Shown piece by piece: positions 34,185-53,980 of a stretch of DNA of 64,000 bases. Under the pieces are notes generated by a model. The model saw only the letters and a list, made by a program, of their open reading frames with translations, searched no databases and was not told where the DNA came from. The DNA is from Eonycteris spelaea. Taxonomy: Eukaryota > Chordata > Mammalia > Chiroptera > Pteropodidae. The stretch spans positions 1,240,001 through 1,304,000 of the forward strand of contig PUFA01000225.1 of assembly GCA_003508835.1 (NCBI GenBank), read 5' to 3'. The position numbers and the translations under genes are program-made. Each line of letters starts with the position of its first letter. The first letter of the stretch is position 1.

Positions 34185-34735
34185 AATAACTTCTTTAATG
34201 ACAGGTGATATGCATTGTATTGGTTTCAGGTGTACAGCATAACAATCAGACATTTATAGAACTTATGAAATGATTGCCATGATAAGCCTAACACTCATCT
34301 GACACCATACACAGTTGTTACAATACTATCGACTATATTCCCTGTACCGCACTTCACATCCCTGCAACTGTTTCCATAACTGGCAATGTGCATATCCTAA
34401 TCCTCTCCCCCCTTTCACCTATTCCCCCAACCCCCCTCCATCTGGCGAGCATCAAAATGTATTCTACCTATGAGTTCGTTTCTGTTTTGTTTGTTTTTTT
34501 TTTTTAGATTCCACATTGGAGTGAAATCACATATTTGTCTTTCTCTGTCTGACTTATTTCGCTCAGTATAATACCCTCTAAGTCCATCCACGTTTTTGCA
34601 GATGGCAAGATTTCATTCTTTTTTATAGCCATTGTAAAATTCCATTGTATATATGTGCCACCTCTTCTTTATCCATTTGTCTATCAGTGGACATGTAGGT
34701 TGCTTCTACATCTTGGCTGTTGTAAATAATGCTGC
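34185..34735 (-). mobile_element. L1 3' UTR and ORF2 tail
   Basis: Begins with ttggtttcaggtgtacagca, then the tatttcgctcagtataatac and ttgtctatcagtggacatgt blocks, i.e. the reversed L1 3' end of laurasiatherian type. Confidence 0.8.
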
Positions 34736-34744
34736 AGTAATATG

Positions 34745-35345
34745 CTTTTTAATTGATATATATCATTTCCATACCATAAAATTCACTCTTTTAAAGAATA
34801 TGATTCAGTGGATTTCAGTCGGGTCACAAGGTTGTGTGACCATCATCACTCCCTAATTCCAGAACATTTTCCTCACCCCAGAAAGAAACTCTATACCCAT
34901 TTGCAATCTCTCCCCATTCTCCTCTCCCCTCAGCCTTTGGCAACCAATGATCTAATTCCCGTCTCTATGGATTTGCCTATTCTAGACATTTTATATATAT
35001 TGAGTCATGTAATATGTGGCCTTGTGTGCCTTTTACTTAGTGTAACATTTTTAAGGTTCGTACATGTTGTAGCATGTGTCAGTACTTCTTTTGTGGCTAA
35101 ATAATATTCCATTGTATCAATGAACCACATTTTGTTTATCCATTCATCAGCCAATGGACTTTTGGGTTCTTGCTTTTTGGCTATCATGATTCATGCTGCT
35201 ACGAACACACTCACGTTCAAGTTTCCTTGTGAACCTGTTCCAGTTCTCTTGGACATTGTACCTATTGAGTGAATTTTCTGGGTCATATAGTAACTCTGTT
35301 TAACTTTTTTGAGAATCTTTTCTCCTAAAATATTTTTAATCCTAT
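34745..35345 (-). mobile_element. Second L1 fragment abutting the previous one
   Basis: A different, older L1: tataccataaaattcactctt region, ttagtgtaacatttttaagg and tggctaaataatattccatt. Confidence 0.75.
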
Positions 35346-35404
35346 TGTGTTGCATATATCTCTGTAAGCCACTGCAAATCCTTCTTTTTGGAATGAGGCA
35401 GAGT

Positions 35405-35427
35405 ATAAATAAATAAATAAATAAATC
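35405..35427. repeat. (ATAA)n short tandem
   Basis: Five to six AAAT-type units at the edge of an L1 fragment. Confidence 0.9.
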
Positions 35428-38400
35428 ACAAAGCACTCCCAAGCCATCTGTTTAATAATCTGTGCTAGAATTTGCCAGGATTCTATATTGGGCCACTTGG
35501 TCTATAGTTTCCAGAAATACCTTCTGTCTCTTTGTGAAAATCAGAACATTTTCTCATCTCCAATGACCTCATCATTTATCTGGGTTGTTTTTCAGTCCTG
35601 CCTGCAGGGTAGTTCATGGCTCCGGCGTCTTAGTCGTGTGACCCTGACCCCAAGTGCTCGCTGGCAGTCACATAAGCTCTCACCATCTCCCTTCTCCTCC
35701 ATCAGGTGATGTACTTAAATTTTTATATCCGAGTAATTCATGCACATGGTTAAAAATAAAGGAGAACAGAAGCGCCTACAGTGCACAGTCCCGCCTCATC
35801 CCTCCCCTTCCAGTCCTGCTCCTGGGAGGCAACTGCCTCCATCTTCCTCAGCTCCTCGTTCCATTCCGGGAGGGGCTACATGTCTCTAAATAATATGCTT
35901 ACGCTGCAGTTCCTGGATTTCTCCATGTTGAACATCCTCTATTGATTCGTAACTATGAAAGATGAGGGTTTAGTTTACATATATCATCCAAACAGCCCTC
36001 CGCCATCCCACTCCCAACATGGTTATATAGTTGTTTTCATTTAGTTTCCTCTAAAAAAAGTAAATATGTTGACTACCTTTGTTGCTTTAAGTAACATAAG
36101 TGCATCTTTATTCTCATCCCACCAGCTACTGATGGTAGTTTGATTCAATGTTTTGTAGGACAGGGATGTCATTACTCACACCTTTTCTTTTTGGCCTCCC
36201 TTCCCAGCTTCTGTCTTCGGAACATTTATTTTACATGTTCAGTGTTAATAACATTTATATTCTAATTTCCTAACCATAATTAAGTCTTCTGTGCTTTGCC
36301 TATAGGTAGGTTTCTAGAAGTTTAAATCCAATAAATAATGTTTACATTTGTGACAATAAATATTGTTTATTGTAGAGCAGCAATGTCCTGTAATGAGACT
36401 TCTTCCCTTCCTTTGTTTTAGTTTTTATAGTTTAAATTATCTTTCTTCTTCTCCTTCTCTTCCCCCCTCTCTTCTCTTTACTTGCCATGACCATTTCCCC
36501 AAGTTCAGCTCCAACTTTGCAGCATATTGAGTATTCTATTCGAGGCCCTCCTCTTTTTTGCCCAGGGACCTCTCACACAAGGCACTCTCTTCCGCTCTAA
36601 TTGGGGCGTGTTGCTTTTCCGTCACAGTGGGTTCCTCCCTCTTTCCTTCCCTCCTTTTCTCCCTCCTGCCCTTCTCCCCTCCCTCCATTCTGGTCTCCCT
36701 TTTGTGTCTGCTGTTATTTTGCTGAGGACATCTTCAAGCAATTTTCTAAGCAGGAGTGTGTAGTATGTAGATTTGCTGAGTCCTTTCTGAAAATGTCATA
36801 ACTTCCCCCTCATACTTGGATGGGTACAGACCTCTTGGTTGAAAATTGCTTTTCTCACAAAATGCTGAAGGCATCATGAGAATACCGAGGCGGTCTGATT
36901 CTTGTATTTTTAGAGGTAAACATTTTTCCCTATAGGGAAATTTTTAGGATCTTCTTTATCATTGCTATTCGAAAGTTGTACCACGATGGCGCTTATATGT
37001 GGGTCTCTTATTCACTCCTTTCGTTGGACTTTTGGTGTCCCCTTTACATTTAAAAATTCTGTCCTTTAGCTTTGGGAAATTATTTTGTTATCTTATTTGA
37101 GAATATCTTCCCTTCCATTGTCTCTGTACTTTCCCCCACCCTACTCCACTGCTGGAGACACTATTATCCAGATATCAGACTAATTCGCTAATTCTTTTAC
37201 CTTCTAACAGCTTTTATTGACATTTTTATTTCCATAATCCTATCTTTAATTTCCAGTCGCCCACACTCATTTTCGGGTTGTTCCTTTCGTAGTACCCTGT
37301 CCTTGTCTAGGGAAGCGACACCCCAACTACCCCCGAGAATATGTGTTAGTTATTTAAAGTTTTCTTTTGTCTTCTGTTTCCTAAATTATTTTCTTTTTTG
37401 TGGAGCATCTTCCCTGTCCCTATTTATGTATCTTTGTCTGTATTTCATTTTAGAGCTTTTCTCAAATGTCTGGTCTTCGTCTTTTCATATGTAAGTGAGG
37501 CTGGGCGGATCAGGTGGCACATTTCATTTTGTTCATCTTATTTGGGCAGGGAGCCTGTGTCACATGGAGGGCTCCAAGGAATAGCAGTGGAAGCCCCTCT
37601 TTGGGTCCCTGACCTCTGATTGGGGATGGATCCCTGACCGCCCTGGGTGTGGCTTAGGAATTGACTGTTCCATATTGACTGTTCCTCTTTTTTTCCTCGT
37701 TTCCCCTCTTTTCAGCCATGGTTGTGTCTCCTGTCTCCTCCTCTACACTGTCCAACCCCACGACTCTCGGCGGCCTGAGCTCCCCCTGCCCTGCCCACAC
37801 CAGCCCCCTCTCCCTGTTCCTGGGCTTCTGCTGGGATAACAGGCAGCCTTCCCAGCTGCCTCCCACTGGGCTCACTGCCCTCCATGCCCTTCATCAGGGA
37901 CCAAATTTTTCCCCATCTCCCAGTTCCCATATATTTGCCAAAAATGTTTATCATGATGGCCTCCTCCTGTTCTCCTCGTTATTAGAATATACTTTTCTTT
38001 ACTGCTTTATTATCATTTTACTAGGGTCACAGAAGGAGAAATGACAAATACATGTGGCCAATAGTCTTTAAAGAAAAGTCTTCAGTTCTCTCTTAATGTG
38101 TTTTACCTTTTTTCGGAATGAAGGCATTCTCCTCAGTGTAGGGGAATGAACCAAATTAAGAGCTTCATCGTTATCATAAATATCTCCATGTTGGGATGTG
38201 GGGGATCCTGAAGTCCAAGGGGCCCCTTTCTCCTCTGGTTGGCTGCTATCGTTTTGCCCACGTCTTCACTGCAGATGCAGCTCCTTGTCCACCCAGTCAC
38301 CCCGTCACAGTCCTTTTGCACTCTTGCTTCCAAGTGTCAATTTCTGTCTCTATTCTGTCAATTCTAAGTCCAGCATTGTTCCTGAATTTACTGCTCCAGC

Positions 38401-38559
38401 ACTATCCGCTGCCTTTGTCCAATGGTCCTAACCCGTTGTTTAGTTCCAAGCGGGTTTCTCCTTATTCTTGCAGCAGCCTCCTAGCTCCCTACCTGCCCAC
38501 CTCTCATCCAGCCTCCTTACACTAAATTCAGACCTGAGTTCATCCTCATTTACATCAAG

Positions 38560-39145
38560 AGAGGGACCATCTAAAGCAATGCGTATCACCTCTCCAGAAG
38601 GCTGTTTGGCAGTAGCCATCGAAATTATAACTGCACCGTGCCCTTTGACCTGTAATTGCACTTCTAGGAAGTTATCTTGCATATAGAGTTGTACTTGTAC
38701 AAAGTGACGTAAGTACAAAGTTATTTATTGTGGCACTTTTATAAAAGCAAAAATATGTGACAACCGAAATGACTATTAGAGACTTGCCAAGTAAATTATA
38801 ATATATCCACATAACGGAATATTGTGTAGCTATAAAAATGAGGAAACTCTTTATATATTGATAGAAAATAGTATCTAAGATATCTTATATAAAAACTGAA
38901 GGATGCAGAATAAGTGGCTAACACTTGAGTAACACTTGTGTAAAGGGGGAAAATAATATGTGTTTACTCCTTGTCTTTGCATAAAATTCCCGGAAGGTTA
39001 CAACAATATTCACTGAGTCCAAGGAGGGGAACGAGAGGTAGGGGACGGGGTGAAAGAGACACTTTCTGTATCAACGCTCTTGTACCTTTTGAATTGTGGA
39101 GCACACGAATGTGCTGTCTATTAAAATAAATAAATAAAATGTAAA
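38560..39145 (+). mobile_element. Old L1 fragment
   Basis: Reads ttgcacttctaggaagttat, gcaaaaatatgtgacaaccg, atccacataacggaatattg and an A-rich end. Confidence 0.75.
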
Positions 39146-39494
39146 ACTTTTCTTTATATCATCTCGGTTTAGATGTTTTAAAAAGCACACATATATGAAC
39201 TTTATTATAAAATAACCTGTGTGTTCATCTGTATAGTCTCTGAATCTCTATGTTCTAATATAACCTCTTACTAGAGGGTGCATTTTGCTATATTAATATG
39301 CCTTTATATACATATTGTATTTACCACACATAGTTTTTTAAAAGTCTCTTTTAAAAAAGGAATCTGAAAGGAAAACATTAAAATGTCGACAGTGGTTATT
39401 TCTGGGTAGTTGGCGTAAGAATGATTTTTATTTATTTTTATCCTTTTTCTGTTTCTCCCCCAATTTTTTATGATACGGACATATTCTTCTAATA

Positions 39495-39766
39495 GTCGCT
39501 GTCCACAGGATAAAGCTTAGCCCCGTCGGTGTGGCTGTGAAGGCCTCTGCTTGCATTTCCATCTTCTTCTATCACCCACCCTCCGCCTCGGAGGAATTTT
39601 TGACCCCTGAACAAGGCCTCTCAGCTGTTCTCCCTTCCTGCAGAAATGAGACCCAGCCTTCACTGTCCAGCTCAAATGTCCCCTCCCAGATAGAATCAGT
39701 GGCTCCCTCCTTGGTGCTCAAGTAACCACTGTCTCCTCTGGACTGGATCCCTCGCATGTGGCCCTT
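39495..39766 (+). mobile_element. L2 LINE fragment
   Basis: cacaggataaagcttagc, then cagctcaaatgtcccctccc. Confidence 0.55.
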
Positions 39767-39831
39767 GTCTTAGAAATCACTGAGCTCCTGGTATAGCCCA
39801 GGCCCGAGTGCAGGTGGGGGCCAGGAGTGCG
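39767..39831 (+). repeat. 65-bp direct duplication, copy 1
   Basis: Aligns with 41285-41350 with one indel and about four substitutions. Confidence 0.88.
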
Positions 39832-40794
39832 TGGGCCCGATGGTTGCTTCCCTTGTTGCTTCATCCACCTGTGAGATGGAGCTGCTAAGAGTTACTGTTG
39901 GCTGCAGTCCTCGCCTTACTTTGGTGCCTCCTTTCTATTTGTCAGTTTCTGGGGTGTTCTTGGCGTTCTGCCCAACCTGGCTGCAGGCCTTGTTCCCCTC
40001 TGGAAGGGCCTTCTACCTAGTGGCATTCTTCAGACAGCTGCATCTTCCAAACCAGTGACGGTCCTGGACCAGCCTCAGTGGTCCGTTTTGAGAGGAAAGG
40101 GCTCTCCCAGGATGGCCAGTCTAGCTGAGGGAGGTGGGGGGCAGGAGAGGAGTTCCTTCCCTCTTGTCTATTGGAATGAGCAGAGCTGGGAGGTGAGGTG
40201 ACATTTGCCCCTAGAGACTCCACATTCCTCCCCAACTCCCCTTCCCGGGAGGCTTCCAAGTCTTCCTGCCCGCAGGCCCCACCATCTCCCTCTCCTGGAG
40301 GACTCGAGTTTATTCCTTGCCTTTTTGCAGACTCCCGCAGAAGAATGGAGCTGTCAGAGGATCCCACTTCTTCCCAGTTTCTCAGAGTGCAGAGGCCAGT
40401 GATTCGAACTGCCCCCACCCTTGTCTCTTGCCGAGCTCTGCCCCCACCCAGTTCATGTTGAAGCTACACATAAGGGAAATGGCAGAGAGGAGCCAGTATC
40501 ACATTCCTTTCAATTCCATCTAGGCCCTGGCTTAAGAGACGCGTATGCTCACTCTCCCCTAATCCAGCCGCTGTTGCTCTCATCCTCATCCTTATTCTCA
40601 AGGACATTTACCAAGAGATAAATCCCGGCCTGATCATTTGGACCCTTAGTTCCATTTGCAGCATCACCTCCAGGTGAGGGCAGCCAGAGCTACCCTTGGA
40701 CGTGGTGGGCACACGGCCCCGGATGGAGACAGGCAGTTAGTTACCTATGAAGTCCAGACTATTAAACATCTCCCCATCTTCAAAATCTTTCCAT

Positions 40795-40985
40795 ATGGCT
40801 GATATATTCTGAGGATCTAATATGTGTCAGACATGTCCTCAGTAATTTCCCTGTGTTAAGGAAATAGACGTGTTTATTATATCTTTGTTTTATGCATAAG
40901 GAAACGGAGGCGCACAGAGGCGAAGCATGTAATTAAGGTTGTTTACCTAGTGACTAGACGAGCCAAGAGTTGAGCCTTCTGGCTC
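40795..40985 (-). mobile_element. MIR SINE
   Basis: ttttatgcataaggaaacgg, aggcgcacagaggcgaagc and gttgagccttctggctccag. Confidence 0.7.
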
Positions 40986-41284
40986 CAGAGACTGTGTTCT
41001 TTAACTCGAGGCTACACTGCTGGGGTGAGACTCTCTTCCAGCCCTACTGTACCTCTTTCTTGCATCTTCTTGGAAAGTGCACATATTCCTGGGAGGGTCC
41101 CAGTGAGCCTAGTCCACATACTGGGGACGAATTGGTTTATCCCCATGAAGGGTGTGGATTGGCCTGAAGATGGCCCCTGGGCTACTCGAGGTGTGGAGGG
41201 GAAGAAGGAGCCTCTAACAAGGGCTCGAGAGTCAGGGGAGGATAGAGGTCCTTGGAGCTACCATGGGTGGTGGGAGGAGAAATA

Positions 41285-41350
41285 GTCTTAGAAATCACTG
41301 AGCTCCTGGTATAGCCCAGGCCCTGAGTCCAGGTGAGTGCCAGGAGTGCG
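41285..41350 (+). repeat. 65-bp direct duplication, copy 2
   Basis: Partner of 39767-39831, same orientation, about 1.5 kb away. Confidence 0.88.
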
Positions 41351-41354
41351 GTCT

Positions 41355-41470
41355 GGAACCTCTCTGAGACTCAGTTTCCTCATCTATAAGAAGTGGGGTA
41401 CTGTACCTGCCTGTTGGTCTCGCGTGAGGATTAAATCAAGCCATGAGAAAACTAATGCCACTAGCACTGA
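41355..41470 (+). mobile_element. MIR fragment
   Basis: ctctgagactcagtttcctc, atctataagaagtgggg and gcgtgaggattaaatcaagc; starts right after a duplicated 65-bp segment. Confidence 0.65.
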
Positions 41471-42974
41471 GGAACTGCCCCGGAGGCCCTCCGGCTGTGG
41501 GAAAGAGACCACGCACAAATAAGTGCCTTCCCTGGGAGGGAAGACTGCGAGCTGGAGACATCATTACTCACCCCCCGTGGCAAACACGGAACTGCTTCAA
41601 AACAATTCTGACCTTGCATTTCCTCTGGGGAGAGCTCAGTGGCTTTTCAAGATGACAAGTCCATTCCTATCCTCAGGTGTGAACCACTTCAAGTTGGGGT
41701 CAGATGATGAACAAAATACCATTCAATTTTGGCTCCATGCCCCCTAGCCGAGCCCTCCATTCACTAGCCCTTTCCCAACCCCACCCTAATTTCCCTTTAC
41801 ATTCCCAAACCCCTCACACTGAGGGGCGAGTTCCTTTTGGCAAACCACAGGTCTGCCAAGGTCCCTGGGACCCTTTAGCTTCATAGCTGCTGCCAGGAGA
41901 GGGAGTCTCCAAGTCCTTCCTTTCCTCCGCTCCCCTAGTCTGGCCAATCCAAGGAAATGCCAAAGCTTTTGAAAAGCTTCGGCCATTTATAATGGGTCAG
42001 TTCCCTCCGGAAATGTTCCCCAGCTTTGCTGAAAGCCTGCCAGGCGACTTGGTGATGTCCAGCTCCCAGCCCACACAATGGGCAGGGCAGAACAATGCTG
42101 AGTAGGAAAAACATCCCGCTTGTCCATAGGCTCATATCCTCCTGGGACCCCACCCCACAGCTCCCAGAGCTGGGGGGAGGAGCAGCTGTGGACGAGGGGA
42201 AGGGGAGGCGTGGGAGCAGGACCAAATTTCCCCAGTTTGGCTGTGTTCTGAACCAGCTGGGTGAGTCAGATTAGAAGTCAGATCTGCTTATTCTGGCTCC
42301 CGTCAGCCGTCAGCCCCAGAGCCACCGCTCAACAACCCTGACACTGGAAAGGATTAAAACCTGAGCTGGCAAACAAAGCAGTTCAGAGGGCAGGGAGGCA
42401 CGTAGGTGTGTGTGGTGGGAGGACTGGCCTTGTCACCTCACTGACCAAGCGCAAGGGGTTCAGCCTCAGTTTCCACAGCCGCGAGCAGTGCAATGGCACC
42501 TGCCCTGTCAGGCTCACAGGATGTTCTCAGAGCAAAATGCACTGATGTGCTGGAAAGTGCCTCGATAATCTAAAGGGATTACTTGGTCAACAGCTGGTGC
42601 CATTATCCTAACAAAGCAGTTGGGGGGGGTGGCCCACATGGAGGCGATCACACTCAAGATGGCAAGACACTCTTCAATCTGGGCAGCTTACAACCTAAAC
42701 CCCAGGAAGACACCTAACAGATGCTTCGAAACCTGAGTGTAGACTACAGGCTATAAGAATTCCTACACTGTCAGGCTTAGGGGTGGGAGTCAATGTTGGA
42801 GTTCTTACCTAGAATTCACATTTCCATACTAAACCCATTGTTTTCAGTGAGGCTATGTATCTTCAGGTGGCCTTTGGGAGAGAGAGGTTATAAGGGGCTA
42901 AGGCCTCCATGAACCCCATGTATCAGCATTGGTATAGGCTTACTTGGTGCCTACAGAACTGAGCCCATAGTGTC

Positions 42975-43420
42975 CGTGTAATTGATCAAGGAAGGCTTCC
43001 TGGAGGGGGAGAGTTTGAAGCATACTTGAAAGGAGAGGGAAATGGTTCATACAAAACACTAAGTGGCAACAGACCGGTTGATGTAAATTGGGAGCAGGGA
43101 AGACACTCTGAGGGCATGTAGGGTCCCCCTTCATTGTAGGGCAGGAGCACTGAGTCCCATCAAGGAGAAGGCTGCTGCCCAAAGCAGAGGGAGATGGATG
43201 GGGAAGTCCAAGGAGAGGGAACATGGACAGATGGAGGTGCAAACGCTTGAGGGAGGGGGTGCTTTCAAAGAAAGGTGGAAGAGTACAGTGGTGGTCAGAT
43301 GCCGGGCTGGAGAGAGAGGGGGCAGGGCAGGACACGAAGCCCATGGGCATCTTGCTGGGATGGGGCACAGCCCCTTAGAGATGACGGTGGGACAGTCAAT
43401 GAGATGACTTGAAGCCCCTT
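42975..43420 (-). mobile_element. L2 LINE fragment
   Basis: gatcaaggaaggcttcctgg followed by a gagtttgaagcatacttgaa block, the reverse of an L2 3' region. Confidence 0.6.
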
Positions 43421-43834
43421 GCAGCCCGGACCACGTATCTTTTGAGTATCTTGGGGATGGACGTGGGAAGAGGAAGGCAGGTACGTAGAGTTTGGAAACA
43501 CCTGGAAACAAGTCCCTGTGACCATAAGTGGGTACTCACATCTGAAGAGGTCTGGGCCCCGGGCAGAGCTGAGGGGCTGGGGGGTTCCAGGTTCCTAACT
43601 ATCAGATGTTTCATTTGGATGTGAATTCACTTCGTTCCCAACTGTGCACTGAGCCTAGAGGGTGGGGGTCCAACTCGCTTTCTGAGGCTTGCAAGACAGG
43701 TGGTCACAGAGGCTGAGGACGGGGGGGGGAGAGGTGGGCATAAAGGAGCCCACCTCTGGGCGGGCGGCCCCCTGTCTGGAATCCTCTGCATCAGGTAGCA
43801 GACGGAGCCCACCGCGAAAGCTCTCATTTCTGCA

Positions 43835-43970
43835 ACGGGCTTATCTATCCCTGACCCGGCTGTGAGTTCCTTGAGGGGAGAGCACTGTTACTCATGTCTG
43901 AATCTTTAGTGTTTCACAGAGTCGTTTGGGCCAAGGAGATTTTTAATAAATGTCTGTTAAATTAGGGGAA
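43835..43970 (+). mobile_element. L2 LINE 3' end
   Basis: tgtgagttccttgaggggag, then tttttaataaatgtctgtta. Confidence 0.7.
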
Positions 43971-44184
43971 AAAAGTTAAATTTAGGTGCTTGTTCAGTTC
44001 ACAGTACTTTGCCTAACACATATATCTGTCAGGATGAGGGACATCAGAATTCTGAAACTCCAGTGGCAGTTTGGGGGATGGGTGGCTCTCCACAGACAGG
44101 AGGGGTTTCATCACTCCAGAGCCCACACACAGCCTCCCCACCCTCTCCCGGGCGGTGCTTCCTTCCACCCTGGACAGGCGACGT

Positions 44185-44330
44185 AACAGCCAACACTTAC
44201 GTGGTGCCTTCAATTTGGCCAATAAATTCTGAGAGCTTTCCATGTGTTAACTCACTTGTCTCCACACTAATCCTATGATCACCTCATTTTACAGAAGGGG
44301 AAACTGAGGCACAGGACGTGGTGGAGCCAG
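44185..44330 (-). mobile_element. MIR SINE
   Basis: gtgttaactcacttgtctcc, then ttttacagaaggggaaactg and aggcacagg. Confidence 0.7.
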
Positions 44331-44746
44331 GATTTCCGCCTATGCACTGTACCTTGGCTCTTCACCTCAGCACTGTGCTGCCTCTATCCCTTGTGGATCC
44401 CAACCATCTCCCCTCCCCTGGTACTGTGCAGCTGGGCAGGCAATTTCATTGCCAAGTATAGCACTTGGCTGGAAGTAAAGCTCACAGGTGGCTGAGAGTA
44501 ACTTTGCATTTGCCCAATGCAAGAAACAGTCCGAGACCTGACCCCTGGGCCCTCCCCTTCTGCACAAACCTGGGCCCAGGCCTGAGGCAGAGCTTGGAGC
44601 CCCAGGGCTCCTCCACTCCCACCCCTCACACCCAGAGTTGACATCTAGCCCTAAGCACAGTAGCATCCAGAATACAGCAGGGAGGGTACAGAGCACCCTC
44701 CTACAGCCTGGTGGGTTCAGACATACACGCAAACCAAACTCTCCAC

Positions 44747-44748
<2 letters not shown>

Positions 44749-44796
<48 letters not shown>
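44749..44796. repeat. (CA)24 microsatellite
   Basis: 24 uninterrupted CA units. Confidence 0.98.
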
Positions 44797-44797
<1 letters not shown>

Positions 44798-44879
44798 CCC
44801 ATCCGCACTCCTGAGGCCCAGAAGAGGCCTCTGTCTTTGGCATCAATCTGTCAAATTCAGTTTTTCTGCATGAGACTGG

Positions 44880-46293
44880 CTGCTCCTTTCTGTACGTGAA
44901 TTAAATATATCATCTGCCTTGTGCTGAGTCACAGGACAGTCCCAGTACAGTGGGGGAGGAGTGGAAGGACTCTGGGGGGTGCGGCCCCAGACCCTCCAGG
45001 GCTGCTCCTCCGGCTGAGGGGTTGGGCTGGGTGGGGGCTGGTGTAGGAAGGATGGGCCTGGCCTCGCCTTGGCCTTGCCATTCAAGATTCAGCCAAGTGT
45101 TGAGGCTCCCTTGGGGATACGCTCCATACTCTCCGTCCCCTGGGGCAGGGCTCTCAGGATCAAAGCTTGTCCTGTCCCGTCCCACAGTCCTCTACCTACC
45201 TCAGACTGTGGCATTTACAGCCTCCCTCCAGCAACCACCCTTTGGGGAGGCTGGTACCAGGACTGGGTAGGGCAAGGACAGGGCCACAGGGGCTAGGAAG
45301 GAGGGGAAGGGAGAGGAGAAGTGGGTGGGGTGGAGGGAGGCCGTGCCAGCCCCCAGGAGCTGAGGCCAGCCTGGCGCCTGTGTCAGGGTGACCCTGCATA
45401 TCTGGGTGCCGTCCTCAGGGCCCTGGCCCAGGGCTAGCTTATCAGCACTCAGGTGTGATAAGCAGGAGCCACTCTCAGGAAAGGGCGGACAGGTAGGAGC
45501 TTGGGTCAGCGCTCCAAGGGCAGTGAGTTCTCTACCATCTACCAACTTAAGGCAATCCCATTCCGACTGGGGAGATGGGCGGGGCCAGCAGAGGCGGCGG
45601 GAACATAGCTGGCAGTACCAGGCCACCTCTAGACTCAGCCGGTCATCCAGCAGCACATGGGGTCTCTGGCGAGGAGTGGGGAATGGGAACAGGGTGCAAT
45701 GATGAGAAGAGGGGTTGGGGCTACTATTCCCCCTGTTGTTTCAGGGACACCTGCCCCTCAGGTGGGAGTGGGCTTTGGCACACATGTTGGCACCTAGGAT
45801 TCTAGGGTCCCGGAAAAGATGCCCTGTCGCTTCCTGTTCTCGGAGGGATGTGGACTCCAAGGCGCCCATAAGGGGCTCTACCAAACTAGCGAACGGGCCC
45901 CTGGGGGACGCAGAGTGGTGCCCATATGCAGGGCACGGTGCTCAACCCGGCAGCTGGGTTCTCCTGTCCTTTTTGGTCACACGCTGGTGCCCAAGGACTT
46001 CGGGGTGGAAAAGGGTCTGAAGTCCCTCCCTGCCCCCTCACCTCCGCCCAGGGATGCAGCTCAGGCCCAGCCCAGGGCGCGTGTTGGAGGGGTGGGTGTC
46101 TGGGCCAAGGCCACGGGGAGGCACGTGGGAAGCAGGGTCAGGACACAGCTGTGGCCAGCAGGGCTGCAAGAAGTCTTCTGAGCTAGCCTCAGCCCTCGCT
46201 CCTCAGTCCTCGAGGGCCACGCAGGCCCCATCCCGCCCGCAGCTGTGCTCAGTGGGGCCTCCCGTCTCCTGGGCTGCAGCAGGGTGGCGCGGC
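44880..46293 (-). other. CDK18: CDK18 3' untranslated region, end uncertain
   Basis: Sequence directly downstream of the TGA stop on the minus strand. I found no canonical AATAAA (plus-strand tttatt) before about 44880, where an AT-rich stretch with TATATTTAATTC might serve as a variant signal. The lower limit given is a guess. Confidence 0.3.

Positions 46294-53980
<7,687 letters not shown>

Larger units (their letters stand above)
27481..44879. other. Intergenic region between CDK18 and MFSD4A
   Basis: No gene is recognised. GC-rich near the MFSD4A promoter, it turns AT-rich at about 32-39.5 kb with five L1 segments, then GC-rich again. L2, MIR and MER5-like fragments are scattered. The longest open frame (33561-34169, plus) runs through a MER5-like element and into an L1 and is not a gene. 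Confidence 0.75.

Noticed and set aside
36500..37650. Possible additional L1 or other repeat in pyrimidine-rich AT-biased DNA
   Set aside because: Some phrases feel repeat-like but I could not place them confidently in a family, so no feature was reported.
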